Shown: positions 23,766 through 32,033 of the stretch, piece after piece
How positions within the stretch are numbered: position 1 is the stretch's first letter
Layout: every line of letters starts with the position of its first letter
Source: Brachymonas wangyanguii
Lineage (GTDB): Bacteria > Pseudomonadota > Gammaproteobacteria > Burkholderiales > Burkholderiaceae_C
Direction: 5' to 3'
DNA length: 64,000 nt
NCBI RefSeq assembly: GCF_045055315.1
Contig: NZ_CP173677.1
Location: 1,302,001-1,366,000, forward strand
Translations under genes and position numbers: made by a program
Notes under the pieces: generated by a model
What the model saw: only the letters and a program-made list of their open reading frames with translations
Database searches by the model: none
What the model was told of the DNA's origin: nothing

Positions 23766-24335
23766 TCAGTTGAGGCTCTCCGCCACCCGGATGGCTGCCT
23801 GGGCATCAAAGCTGGCACCGTTGCTGTCCACTACGCGGCGTGCACCGTTGAAGCGGCTGCTCCAGTAGTTGATGTCCATGTTTTCGACACGCACGCGTGC
23901 ACCGGAGCGCGGAGCATGGATGAACTTGCCGTCACCGACATAGATGCCGACGTGGCTGAAGGCGCGCTTCATGGTGTTGAAGAACACCAGGTCGCCCGGA
24001 CGCAACTCGGACTTGGCGATGACCTGCGTGGCGGCAGCCTGGTCGGCAGCACGACGCGGCAGCACCTTGCCGAAAGTCTTTTCGTAGGTGGCACGCACCA
24101 GACCGCTGCAATCAAAACCGGTTTCAGCCGAATTGCCGCCGTAACGGTAAGGCACGCCGATAAAGCCCATGGCAGTCGTTACCAGATCAGAGGCCGAATT
24201 GCGGACGTTCTGGCCGAACTGGTTCACCATGTTGGCGCGGTCGTTCAGGAAGGTGTCGATGTCGCTCGCTTGCGGAGCTGCCTGTGCAGCGACGCTGCCG
24301 AGGCCCAGGAGGAAAGTGATTGCCAATTTCTTCAT
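23766..24335 (-). CDS. Secreted NlpC/P60 family cell-wall peptidase
   Basis: A 189-residue peptidoglycan endopeptidase candidate, probably cutting gamma-D-Glu-diaminopimelate stem-peptide bonds in the periplasm. Residues 1-20 are a cleavable signal peptide (AQA-AP). The C40 domain spans about 48-165 with catalytic Cys76 in FDCSGLV, His128 in SHVGIYVG and a third polar residue His140 in FIHAP. The N-terminal part has no SH3 domain. Start ATG 24335 is followed by two Lys, typical of a signal peptide. It is a single-gene unit divergent from the hydrolase at 24613. Confidence 0.92.
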   Translation of the reverse strand: MKKLAITFLLGLGSVAAQAAPQASDIDTFLNDRANMVNQFGQNVRNSASDLVTTAMGFIGVPYRYGGNSAETGFDCSGLVRATYEKTFGKVLPRRAADQAAATQVIAKSELRPGDLVFFNTMKRAFSHVGIYVGDGKFIHAPRSGARVRVENMDINYWSSRFNGARRVVDSNGASFDAQAAIRVAESLN

Positions 24336-24612
24336 GGGTAGCGAGTTTAGCCCAGTTGTAGTCCATGTCCGACGTGTCTGTAGGAGTAACTGCGATTTTC
24401 AGCATGTTTTTTGTTACCAAACTCGGAAGAAACCTGAAACAAGGCTGACAAGCCCTTGTTTTTGCAAGTTTGACGTCAGAAAACGGGGTTTTGGGCTGCG
24501 ATAACGACAGATCGCGTGACAGACCGTGTCAGGGGCCAACCCTGTGCCGATGGCAAGGGAATCGGCTCCATAATGCGGTATCACCCCAATAGAGATGAAT
24601 GGAGCACGACCG
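24336..24612. other. Divergent intergenic region, no clear element
   Basis: A 277-bp AT-richer gap between the NlpC/P60 gene and the isochorismatase-like gene. It must hold two promoters, but I could not identify convincing -35/-10 pairs, hairpins or a small RNA signal. Confidence 0.5.
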
Positions 24613-25221
24613 ATGCTGATGAATGCAGAAGAATCCCAACTGGTACTTGTGGATTACCAGGAAAAACTCATGCCTTTTATCCACGAAGCGGACAAGGCAC
24701 TGGCCAATGCCGTGCTGCTGGGCAAGGTGGCCCGCATCCTGCAGGTGCCGACCTGGGGCACCGAAGAGAACCCGGCCAAGCTCGGTCCCAACCACCCCGC
24801 AGTGCGCGAGCTGTGCGACAAGACCCTGTCCAAGATGTACTTCAATGCCTGTGATGATGGCCTGGCCGATGCATTGCGTCCGCCGGTACGCCAGCCTTCC
24901 GGCAATGCACGCAGCCTGCCCAAGCACCTGCAGAAGGCGATTGCGGCATCCTCTGCACCTGAACGCAACAGCATCGTGATCGCCGGCTGTGAAGCCCATG
25001 TCTGCCTGATGCAGACGGCGCTCGGCCTGCTCGAAAACGATTTTGACGTCTGGGTCGTGACCGATGCCTGCAGCTCGCGCACCGAACGCAACCGCGATGC
25101 CGGCTTTGACCGTCTGGCTACCGCTGGCGCCGAACTGGTCACCACCGAAATGGTCGCCTTCGAATGGCTGCGTACGGCCGAGAATCCGGCCTTCCGCGAG
25201 GTCCTGTCGCTGGTCAAGTGA
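24613..25221 (+). CDS. Isochorismatase-fold cysteine hydrolase
   Basis: A 202-residue member of the isochorismatase-like (cysteine hydrolase) family. The family triad is visible as Asp14 in LVLVDYQ, Lys74 in LSKMYF and Cys131 in GCEAHVCLMQTAL. The cis-peptide region precedes Cys in IVIAGCEAHVC, as in YcaC- and ISOC-type hydrolases. ATG 24613 has GGAG 8 nt upstream; an ATG at 24595 would add six residues with no better site. The substrate cannot be read from sequence; members act on small amides or remain unassigned. It lies 120 bp before prpE with a probable separate promoter between. Confidence 0.83.
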   Translation: MLMNAEESQLVLVDYQEKLMPFIHEADKALANAVLLGKVARILQVPTWGTEENPAKLGPNHPAVRELCDKTLSKMYFNACDDGLADALRPPVRQPSGNARSLPKHLQKAIAASSAPERNSIVIAGCEAHVCLMQTALGLLENDFDVWVVTDACSSRTERNRDAGFDRLATAGAELVTTEMVAFEWLRTAENPAFREVLSLVK

Positions 25222-25281
25222 TGGCGGCCTGATTGGTGTCAATCCCTATGGAAATGTAAATTTCTGCTCAGATTCTTGGCA

Positions 25282-25312
25282 GATAATTATGGACTGGCCG
25301 CGTTGCCGCGGC
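25282..25312 (+). promoter_or_regulatory. Possible prpE promoter -10 and leader hairpin
   Basis: GATAAT (25282-25287) could be a -10 hexamer although no good -35 is visible. GCCGCG (25297-25302) pairs with CGCGGC (25307-25312) in the presumed leader. Tentative. Confidence 0.3.
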
Positions 25313-25341
25313 TGGAAACATAACAGACACAAGGAGCACAC

Positions 25342-27285
25342 ATGCAGAGCTATGCGGAGTTTCACCAGCAGTCCCTGACGGACCGCGATGCCTTCTGGGC
25401 GGAGCAGGCCAAGCGCATTCACTGGGAAACCCCTCCCCAGCAGATCTGCGATTACAGCAATCCTCCTTTTGCCCGCTGGTTCGTTGGTGGCCGCACCAAC
25501 ATCTGCTACAACGCCGTGGACCGCCATGCGCTGGAGCGTCCGGATGATGCGGCCCTGATCGCGGTCTCCACCGAGACCAACACCGAGAAGACCTACAGCT
25601 TTGCCGAGCTGCAGCGCGAAGTCGAGCGCATGGCGGCCAGCCTGCTCGAACTGGGCGTGGAGCAGGGCGATCGCGTGCTGATCTACATGCCGATGATTGC
25701 CGAAGCCTGCTTCGCGATGCTGGCCTGTACCCGCATCGGTGCCATCCACTCGGTGGTGTTCGGCGGCTTTGCTTCCGGCTCCCTGTCCACCCGTATCGAT
25801 GATGCCCAGCCCAAGGTCATCATCAGCGCCGATGGCGGTTCGCGCGGCGCCAAGCCGGTGCCCTACAAGCCGCTGCTCGACGAGGCGATCCACCTGGCCA
25901 CGCACAAGCCGGCAGCCGTGCTGCTGGTCGATCGCGGCCTGACGCCGATGAACCTGGTCGAAGGCCGTGACGTGCTGTGGGGCGACCTGCGCGCGCGCCA
26001 CATGGACGCCCAGGTGCCCTGTGTCTGGCTGGATGCCACCACCCCCAGCTACACCTTGTATACCAGCGGCACCACTGGCAAGCCCAAGGGCGTGCAGCGC
26101 GATACCGGTGGCTACGCCGTGGCGCTGGCGACCAGCATTCCCTTCATCTACGGCGGTGCGCCCGGCGAAACCTTCTTCTCCACCTCAGACATTGGCTGGG
26201 TAGTGGGCCACAGCTACATCATCTACGGCCCGCTGATCGGCGGCATGGCCACCATCATGTACGAAGGCCTGCCGACGCAGGGCTTTGACCACCAGCCGGA
26301 TGGCGGCATCTGGTGGCGTCTGGTCGCCAAGTACAAGGTGACCGTCATGTTCAGCGCGCCCACCGCGATCCGCGTGCTCAAGAAGCAGGATCCGGCGCAC
26401 CTGACGGCGCATGACCTGTCCAGCCTGAAGGCGCTGTTCCTGGCTGGCGAGCCGCTCGACGAGCCCACCGCCAAGTGGATTTCCGATGGCCTCAATGGCA
26501 AGCCGATCATCGACAACTACTGGCAGACCGAAACCGGCTGGCCGATCCTGGGTATTGCCAACGGCATTGACGGCGTGGAAAAGAACCAGCCGCGCTTCGG
26601 CAGCCCCGGCTTCCCGATGTACGGCTACAACGTGCGTCTGGTCGATGAAAGCACCGGCCTGGCGGTAGAAGGTGGTGATGCCAAGGGCGTGCTGGTGGCC
26701 GAAGGTCCGCTGCCTCCGGGCTGCCTGCAGACCGTCTGGGGCGATGACAAGCGTTTCGTCAGCACCTACTGGAACAAGATGGAAGACGCGAGCGGAGAAG
26801 GCCGCTGGGTCTACAGCACCTACGACTGGGCGCGCCGCGATGCCGATGGCTACTACTTCATCCTGGGTCGTACCGACGACGTGATCAACGTGGCCGGCCA
26901 CCGCCTGGGCACACGCGAGATCGAGGAAAGCATTTCTGCCCACCCGAACGTGGCCGAAACCGCCGTGGTCGGTGTGGCCGATGACGTCAAGGGCCAGGTC
27001 GCCCTGGCTTTCGTCACGACCAAGTCTTCCGAAGGCCTCGATACCCCCGAAGGCCTGAAGAAGATGGAACAGGAGATCATGCGCCAGGTCGACAGCGACC
27101 TGGGAGCCGTGGCCCGTCCGTCCCGCGTCATGATCGTGACCGCGCTGCCCAAGACGCGTAGCGGCAAGCTGCTGCGTCGTGCGCTGCAGGCAGTAGCCGA
27201 AGGCCGCGATCCTGGCGACCTGACCACGATCGACGATCCGTCTTCCCTGCTCAACATCAAGGGCATGGTGGACGCCGGCAAGTAA
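25342..27285 (+). CDS. prpE: Propionyl-CoA synthetase
   Basis: A 647-residue acyl-CoA synthetase of the acetyl-/propionyl-CoA ligase group. The opening YAEFHQQSLTDRDAFWAEQA and FARWFVGG regions fit PrpE better than Acs. AMP-forming motifs: YTSGTTGKPKGV (about 237-248), YWQTETGWP, and the C-terminal YDWARRDADGYYFILGRTDDVINVAGHRLG; the acetylatable catalytic Lys is in TRSGKLLRR. AAGGAG lies 9 nt before ATG 25342. No prpBCD methylcitrate genes are nearby, so its propionyl-CoA may feed genes elsewhere. A strong terminator follows, so it is likely a single-gene transcript. Acetate or other short acids may also be used. Confidence 0.9.
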   Translation: MQSYAEFHQQSLTDRDAFWAEQAKRIHWETPPQQICDYSNPPFARWFVGGRTNICYNAVDRHALERPDDAALIAVSTETNTEKTYSFAELQREVERMAASLLELGVEQGDRVLIYMPMIAEACFAMLACTRIGAIHSVVFGGFASGSLSTRIDDAQPKVIISADGGSRGAKPVPYKPLLDEAIHLATHKPAAVLLVDRGLTPMNLVEGRDVLWGDLRARHMDAQVPCVWLDATTPSYTLYTSGTTGKPKGVQRDTGGYAVALATSIPFIYGGAPGETFFSTSDIGWVVGHSYIIYGPLIGGMATIMYEGLPTQGFDHQPDGGIWWRLVAKYKVTVMFSAPTAIRVLKKQDPAHLTAHDLSSLKALFLAGEPLDEPTAKWISDGLNGKPIIDNYWQTETGWPILGIANGIDGVEKNQPRFGSPGFPMYGYNVRLVDESTGLAVEGGDAKGVLVAEGPLPPGCLQTVWGDDKRFVSTYWNKMEDASGEGRWVYSTYDWARRDADGYYFILGRTDDVINVAGHRLGTREIEESISAHPNVAETAVVGVADDVKGQVALAFVTTKSSEGLDTPEGLKKMEQEIMRQVDSDLGAVARPSRVMIVTALPKTRSGKLLRRALQAVAEGRDPGDLTTIDDPSSLLNIKGMVDAGK

Positions 27286-27291
27286 CAATCC

Positions 27292-27327
27292 AAAACGGCT
27301 TTCTGTCAACCGGCAGAAAGCCGTTTT
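27292..27327. terminator. Terminator after prpE
   Basis: AAAACGGCTTTCTG (27292-27305) pairs with CAGAAAGCCGTTTT (27314-27327) over an 8-nt loop, ending in four T residues. It is long, symmetrical and just past the prpE stop. Confidence 0.92.
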
Positions 27328-27524
27328 CACCTCTGTATCCAATACACGTTGCAGACACTCTTCGGGCAAATGGTGGCACAATACCGGCTGGAAAGAAAAA
27401 GCTTTCATGGCATTGTCATGTCCGCATGTTTTCTGGCCGCGTCCACCATCCGGTTCAGCCGTACCGTGGAAGGTTGAATTAACCAGCTAATGCGCCCTGC
27501 AGGGGCGTGGAGGTAAGCGCAAAA

Positions 27525-30398
27525 ATGAGCGATTCATCGATTTTCCAGAGCTACAGCTCTAATACCCATCTGTTCGGCGGCGATGTGCCCTATGTCGAAG
27601 AGATGTACGAAAACTACCTGGCCAATCCCGGCAGCGTGCCGGATGACTGGCGCCAGTATTTCGACAACCTGCAGCACCAGCCTGCAGCCGATGGCAGCGA
27701 CGCACGTGACGTGCCGCACCAGCCGGTGATTGCTGCTTTCGCCGAACGCGCGAAGCAGGGCGGCACCCAGGTGGTGTATGCCAATCCCGACGTCGAAACC
27801 GGTCGCAAGCGCACTGCAGCCCAGCAGCTGATTGCCGCCTACCGCAACTCTGGTGCCCGATGGGCCGACCTGGATCCGCTCAAGCGCAGCGAACGCCCCG
27901 ACATTCCCGAACTGGATCTGGCGTTCTACGATTTCACCGACTCCGACCTCGAGACGGTCTTCAACACCAGCAACACCTTCTTCGGCAAGGAGCGCATGCC
28001 GCTGCGTGAGCTGCTGAATGCGCTGCGCGAAACCTACTGCAGCACCATCGGTGTCGAATTCATGCACACCAACGAATTCGCCGAGAAGCGGTGGTGGCAG
28101 CAGAAACTCGAGGCCACCCGTGCCAAGCCGGTGTTCAACGCCGACCAGAAAAAGCGCATCCTCGAACGCCTGACGGCTGCCGAAGGCCTGGAGCGTTTCC
28201 TGCACACCAAGTACGTTGGCCAGAAGCGTTTCTCGCTGGAAGGCGGCGAGAGCTTCATCGTTTCCATGGATGAAGTGGTGCGCCAGGCGGGTGCCATCGG
28301 CGTCCAGGAAATCGTCATCGGCATGGCCCACCGCGGCCGTCTGAACGTGCTGGTCAACACGCTGGGCAAGATGCCGCGTGACCTGTTCGCCGAATTCGAG
28401 CACACCGCTCCGGAAGACCTGCCGAGCGGTGACGTGAAATACCACCAGGGCTTCAGCTCCGACATCTCCACCGAAGGTGGTCCGGTGCACCTGAGCCTGG
28501 CGTTCAACCCGTCCCACCTGGAAATCGTCAACCCCGTGGTCGAAGGCTCCGTGCGTTCGCGCATGGACCGTCGCGATGACCCGCATGGCCAGCAGGTGCT
28601 GCCGGTGCTGGTGCACGGTGACGCGGCCTTTGCCGGTCAGGGCGTGGTCATGGAAACCCTGGCGCTGGCCGAGACGCGTGGCTACCATACCGGTGGTACC
28701 GTGCACATCGTGATCAACAACCAGATCGGTTTCACCACCTCCGACCCACGTGACAGCCGCTCCACGCTGTACTGTACCGACGTCGTCAAGATGATGGCTA
28801 CCCCGGTGCTGCACGTGAACGGTGACGATCCGGAAGCCGTGGCACTGTGCACGCAGTGGGCCATGGAATACCGCCAGGAATTCCACAAGGACGTGGTGAT
28901 CGATATCGTCTGCTTCCGCAAGCTGGGCCACAACGAGCAGGACACCCCCATGCTGACCCAGCCGCTGATGTACACCAAGATCAGCAAGCACCCCGGTACG
29001 CGCAAGCTGTACGCCGACAAGCTGGCAGCGCAGGGCCTGGGCGACACGCTGGGCGACGACATGGTCAAGGCCTACCGCGCTGCCATGGACGAAGGCCGCC
29101 ACACGGTCGATCCGGTGCTGAGCAACTTCAAGAGCAAGTTTGCCGTCGACTGGTCTCCGTACCTGAACCAGAAGTGGACCGATTCCGGTGACACCGCCAT
29201 CCCGCTGACCGAGTGGAAGCGCATTGCCGAGCGCATCACCACCGTGCCCGAAGGCTTCAACGTGCACAGCCTGGTCAAGAAGGTGCTGGACGACCGCGCC
29301 GCCATGGGTCGTGGCGACATCCCGGTGGACTGGGGCATGGGCGAGCACATGGCGTTCGGTTCCCTGGTGGCCAGCGGTTTCCCGGTGCGCCTGTCCGGTG
29401 AGGACTGCGGCCGTGGTACCTTTACCCACCGCCACGCCGTGCTGCACGACCAGCGTCGCGAAAAGTACGACGAAGGCACCTACATCCCGCTGCAGAACAT
29501 CTCTGACAAGCAGGCACCGTTTGTCGTGATCGACTCCATCCTGTCCGAAGAGGCAGTGCTGGGCTTCGAATATGGCTACGCCTCCAACGATCCGCACTCC
29601 CTGGTGATCTGGGAAGCCCAGTTCGGCGACTTCGCCAACGGCGCCCAGGTGGTGATCGACCAGTTCATCGCCTCCGGTGAAGTGAAGTGGGGCCGCCTGA
29701 ACGGCCTGACCCTGATGCTGCCGCACGGCTACGAAGGCCAGGGCCCCGAGCATAGCTCGGCGCGTCTGGAGCGCTTCATGCAGCTGGCTGCCGACGTCAA
29801 CATGCAGATCGTGCAGCCGACCACGGCCAGCCAGATCTTCCACGTGCTGCGTCGCCAGATGGTGCGCAACCTGCGCAAGCCGCTGATCATCATGACGCCC
29901 AAGTCGCTGCTGCGCAACAAGGACGCCACCTCGCCGCTGTCCGAGTTCACCAAGGGCAGCTTCCAGACCGTGATCCCCGAGCAGAACGCCGACGTGATCA
30001 AGAAGGCCGAGAAGGTCAAGCGCATCGTGCTGTGTTCCGGCAAGGTCTACTACGACCTGGTCAAGAAGCGCGAAGAGCGTGGCGATGACGACGTCGTCAT
30101 CATGCGTATCGAGCAGCTGTACCCGTTCCCGCACAAGGCGCTGGCTGCCGAATTCAAGAAGTACCCGAACGTCTCCGATGTGGTGTGGTGCCAGGACGAG
30201 CCGCAGAACCAGGGCGCCTGGTTCTTCGTGCAGCACCAGATCTTCGAGAACATGTCCCAGGGCCAGAAACTGGGCTATTCCGGTCGCGCCGCCTCTGCCT
30301 CTCCGGCGGTGGGTTACGCACACCTGCACCAGGACCAGCAGAAGGCGCTGGTCGAAGGTGCCTTCACCCGCCTGAAAGGTTTCGTGCTGACGCGCTGA
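27525..30398 (+). CDS. sucA: 2-oxoglutarate dehydrogenase E1 component
   Basis: A 957-residue thiamine-diphosphate enzyme of the citric-acid cycle, decarboxylating 2-oxoglutarate and succinylating E2. The N-terminal E2-binding segment is present (SYSSNTHLFGGDVPYVEEMYENY). Catalytic stretches include HRGRLNVLVNTLGK, SDISTEGGPVHLSLAFNPSH, GDAAFAGQGVVMETL, NNQIGFTT, and in the C-terminal half CGRGTFTHRHAVLHDQ, GFEYGYA and LPHGYEGQGPEHSSAR. ATG 27525 follows GGAGG by about 10 nt. The 239-bp gap before it, after the prpE terminator, must hold the operon promoter, although I found no convincing hexamer pair. sucB follows after 54 bp. Confidence 0.97.
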   Translation: MSDSSIFQSYSSNTHLFGGDVPYVEEMYENYLANPGSVPDDWRQYFDNLQHQPAADGSDARDVPHQPVIAAFAERAKQGGTQVVYANPDVETGRKRTAAQQLIAAYRNSGARWADLDPLKRSERPDIPELDLAFYDFTDSDLETVFNTSNTFFGKERMPLRELLNALRETYCSTIGVEFMHTNEFAEKRWWQQKLEATRAKPVFNADQKKRILERLTAAEGLERFLHTKYVGQKRFSLEGGESFIVSMDEVVRQAGAIGVQEIVIGMAHRGRLNVLVNTLGKMPRDLFAEFEHTAPEDLPSGDVKYHQGFSSDISTEGGPVHLSLAFNPSHLEIVNPVVEGSVRSRMDRRDDPHGQQVLPVLVHGDAAFAGQGVVMETLALAETRGYHTGGTVHIVINNQIGFTTSDPRDSRSTLYCTDVVKMMATPVLHVNGDDPEAVALCTQWAMEYRQEFHKDVVIDIVCFRKLGHNEQDTPMLTQPLMYTKISKHPGTRKLYADKLAAQGLGDTLGDDMVKAYRAAMDEGRHTVDPVLSNFKSKFAVDWSPYLNQKWTDSGDTAIPLTEWKRIAERITTVPEGFNVHSLVKKVLDDRAAMGRGDIPVDWGMGEHMAFGSLVASGFPVRLSGEDCGRGTFTHRHAVLHDQRREKYDEGTYIPLQNISDKQAPFVVIDSILSEEAVLGFEYGYASNDPHSLVIWEAQFGDFANGAQVVIDQFIASGEVKWGRLNGLTLMLPHGYEGQGPEHSSARLERFMQLAADVNMQIVQPTTASQIFHVLRRQMVRNLRKPLIIMTPKSLLRNKDATSPLSEFTKGSFQTVIPEQNADVIKKAEKVKRIVLCSGKVYYDLVKKREERGDDDVVIMRIEQLYPFPHKALAAEFKKYPNVSDVVWCQDEPQNQGAWFFVQHQIFENMSQGQKLGYSGRAASASPAVGYAHLHQDQQKALVEGAFTRLKGFVLTR

Positions 30399-30452
30399 TC
30401 GGCCGTCACAAGTATTTTTTACCCCCTGACAAGACACTGAGAGAAGAACATC

Positions 30453-31676
30453 ATGGCAATCGTAGACGTCAAAGTCCCCCAACTGTCCGAATCCGTTGCC
30501 GAGGCAACCCTGCTGCAATGGAAGAAAAAGCCCGGTGAAGCCGTGGCCGTGGACGAAATCCTGATCGAAGTCGAGACCGACAAGGTGGTGCTGGAAGTGC
30601 CGGCTCCTTCTGCAGGCGTGCTGACCGAGATCCTTGAGCAGGACGGTGCTACCGTGACTGCCGAGCAGCTGATCGCCCGCATCGATTCCGAAGCCGTGGC
30701 TGGCGCTGCTGCACCTGCCGCTGCTCCGGCTGCGGAAGCCGCCCCGGCCGCTGCAGCGCCTGCTGCCGCCGCCGCAGCTCCGGCTAGCGCCAGCATGGCT
30801 GGCGTGGCCATGCCGGCTGCTGCCAAGCTGATGGCTGACAACAACCTGGCTGCCGGCTCCGTGGCTGGTACCGGCAAGGATGGCCGCGTGACCAAGGGTG
30901 ATGTGCTGGGTGCCGTGGCTTCCGGCGCTACTGCCGCCAAGCCGGCTGCACCGGTGGCTGCCGTGCCGCAAGGCGCCCGTCCCGAGCAGCGCGTCCCGAT
31001 GACGCGCCTGCGTGCCCGCGTGGCCGAGCGCCTGCTGCAGTCCCAGCAGACCAACGCCATCCTGACCACGTTCAACGAAGTGAACATGGCACCGGTGATG
31101 GACATGCGCAAGCGTTTCCAGGAAAAGTTCGAGAAAGAGCATGGCTGCCGCCTGGGCTTCATGAGCTTCTTCGTCAAGGCTGCCGTGCATGCCCTGAAGA
31201 AGTACCCGGTGCTGAACGCCAGCGTCGATGGCAACGACATCATCTACCACGGCTACTTCGACATCGGTATCGCTGTCAGCAGCCCGCGTGGTCTGGTGGT
31301 GCCGATCCTGCGTGACGTGGACCAGATGAACTTTGCCGATATCGAGAAGAAGATCGCCGAATTCGGCGCCAAGGCCAAGGACGGCAAGCTGGGCATTGAA
31401 GAGCTGACCGGCGGTACCTTCTCCATCTCCAACGGTGGCGTGTTTGGCTCCATGATGTCTACCCCGATCATCAACCCGCCGCAGTCTGCCATCCTGGGCG
31501 TGCACGCCACCAAGGATCGCGCCGTGGTCGAGAACGGCCAGGTCGTGGTGCGCCCGATGAACTATCTGGCCATGTCCTACGACCACCGCATCATCGATGG
31601 CCGCGAAGCCGTGCTGGGCCTGGTCGCCATGAAGGAAGCGCTGGAAGATCCGGCCCGCCTGCTGTTCGACATCTGA
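30453..31676 (+). CDS. sucB: Dihydrolipoamide succinyltransferase (E2 of 2-oxoglutarate dehydrogenase)
   Basis: A 407-residue E2 with one lipoyl domain (about 1-77, Lys44 in ETDKVVLEVPAP), an Ala/Pro linker, a subunit-binding domain (about 115-150, AAKLMADNNLAAGSVAGTG) and the catalytic domain with SYDHRIIDGREA (His378, Asp382). It transfers succinyl from lipoyl to CoA. A weak purine-rich site (GAGAAG) precedes the ATG. It starts 54 bp after sucA. Unusually, the next gene is not the E3 but a small membrane transporter 13 bp downstream. Confidence 0.97.
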   Translation: MAIVDVKVPQLSESVAEATLLQWKKKPGEAVAVDEILIEVETDKVVLEVPAPSAGVLTEILEQDGATVTAEQLIARIDSEAVAGAAAPAAAPAAEAAPAAAAPAAAAAAPASASMAGVAMPAAAKLMADNNLAAGSVAGTGKDGRVTKGDVLGAVASGATAAKPAAPVAAVPQGARPEQRVPMTRLRARVAERLLQSQQTNAILTTFNEVNMAPVMDMRKRFQEKFEKEHGCRLGFMSFFVKAAVHALKKYPVLNASVDGNDIIYHGYFDIGIAVSSPRGLVVPILRDVDQMNFADIEKKIAEFGAKAKDGKLGIEELTGGTFSISNGGVFGSMMSTPIINPPQSAILGVHATKDRAVVENGQVVVRPMNYLAMSYDHRIIDGREAVLGLVAMKEALEDPARLLFDI

Positions 31677-31689
31677 TAGATAGTCTGCG

Positions 31690-32007
31690 ATGGCCTGGGT
31701 CTACCTGCTGCTGGCCGGTGTCTTCGAGATCGGCTGGCCACTCGGATTCAAGCTGTCGCAACAAGCCGAATACCGGATCAGCGGCATCGTCGGCGCCATT
31801 ATTTCGATGGCACTGAGCGGTGTCCTGCTCTGGATGGCACAGCGCGAGATTCCGATCGGTACCGCCTATGCGGTATGGACCGGAATCGGTGGCGCTGGCA
31901 CCTTTCTGATCGGGGTGATGTTTTTTGGCGATCCGGCCTCGCTGGTGCGATTCGTGGGCGTAGCCCTGATTGTCGGCGGCGTCATCACCCTCAAGCTTGC
32001 ACACTGA
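31690..32007 (+). CDS. Small multidrug resistance family transporter, SugE/Gdx-like
   Basis: A 105-residue protein with four predicted membrane helices (about 3-22, 33-52, 57-78, 84-103), the size and topology of the SMR family. The essential helix-1 acid is Glu13 in GVFEIGWPLGFK; a Gly-Trp-Pro after it resembles the SugE/Gdx (guanidinium exporter) branch rather than EmrE. SMR proteins work as dual-topology dimers exchanging cation for protons. No strong ribosome site precedes ATG 31690, suggesting coupling to sucB, whose stop is 13 bp upstream; lpd follows 26 bp later. No guanidine riboswitch is visible. Exporter substrate is inferred, and only weakly. Confidence 0.85.
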   Translation: MAWVYLLLAGVFEIGWPLGFKLSQQAEYRISGIVGAIISMALSGVLLWMAQREIPIGTAYAVWTGIGGAGTFLIGVMFFGDPASLVRFVGVALIVGGVITLKLAH

Positions 32008-32033
32008 GCCTGCAGTGTGAAACGGAGATCAAC

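Noticed and set aside
27534..31586. A 1350-codon open frame on the minus strand across sucA and sucB
   Set aside because: Mirror frame of a GC-rich gene with strong third-position bias. Its translation is Gln/His/Leu/Val-rich and repetitive, with no domain, while sucA/sucB on the other strand are unmistakable.
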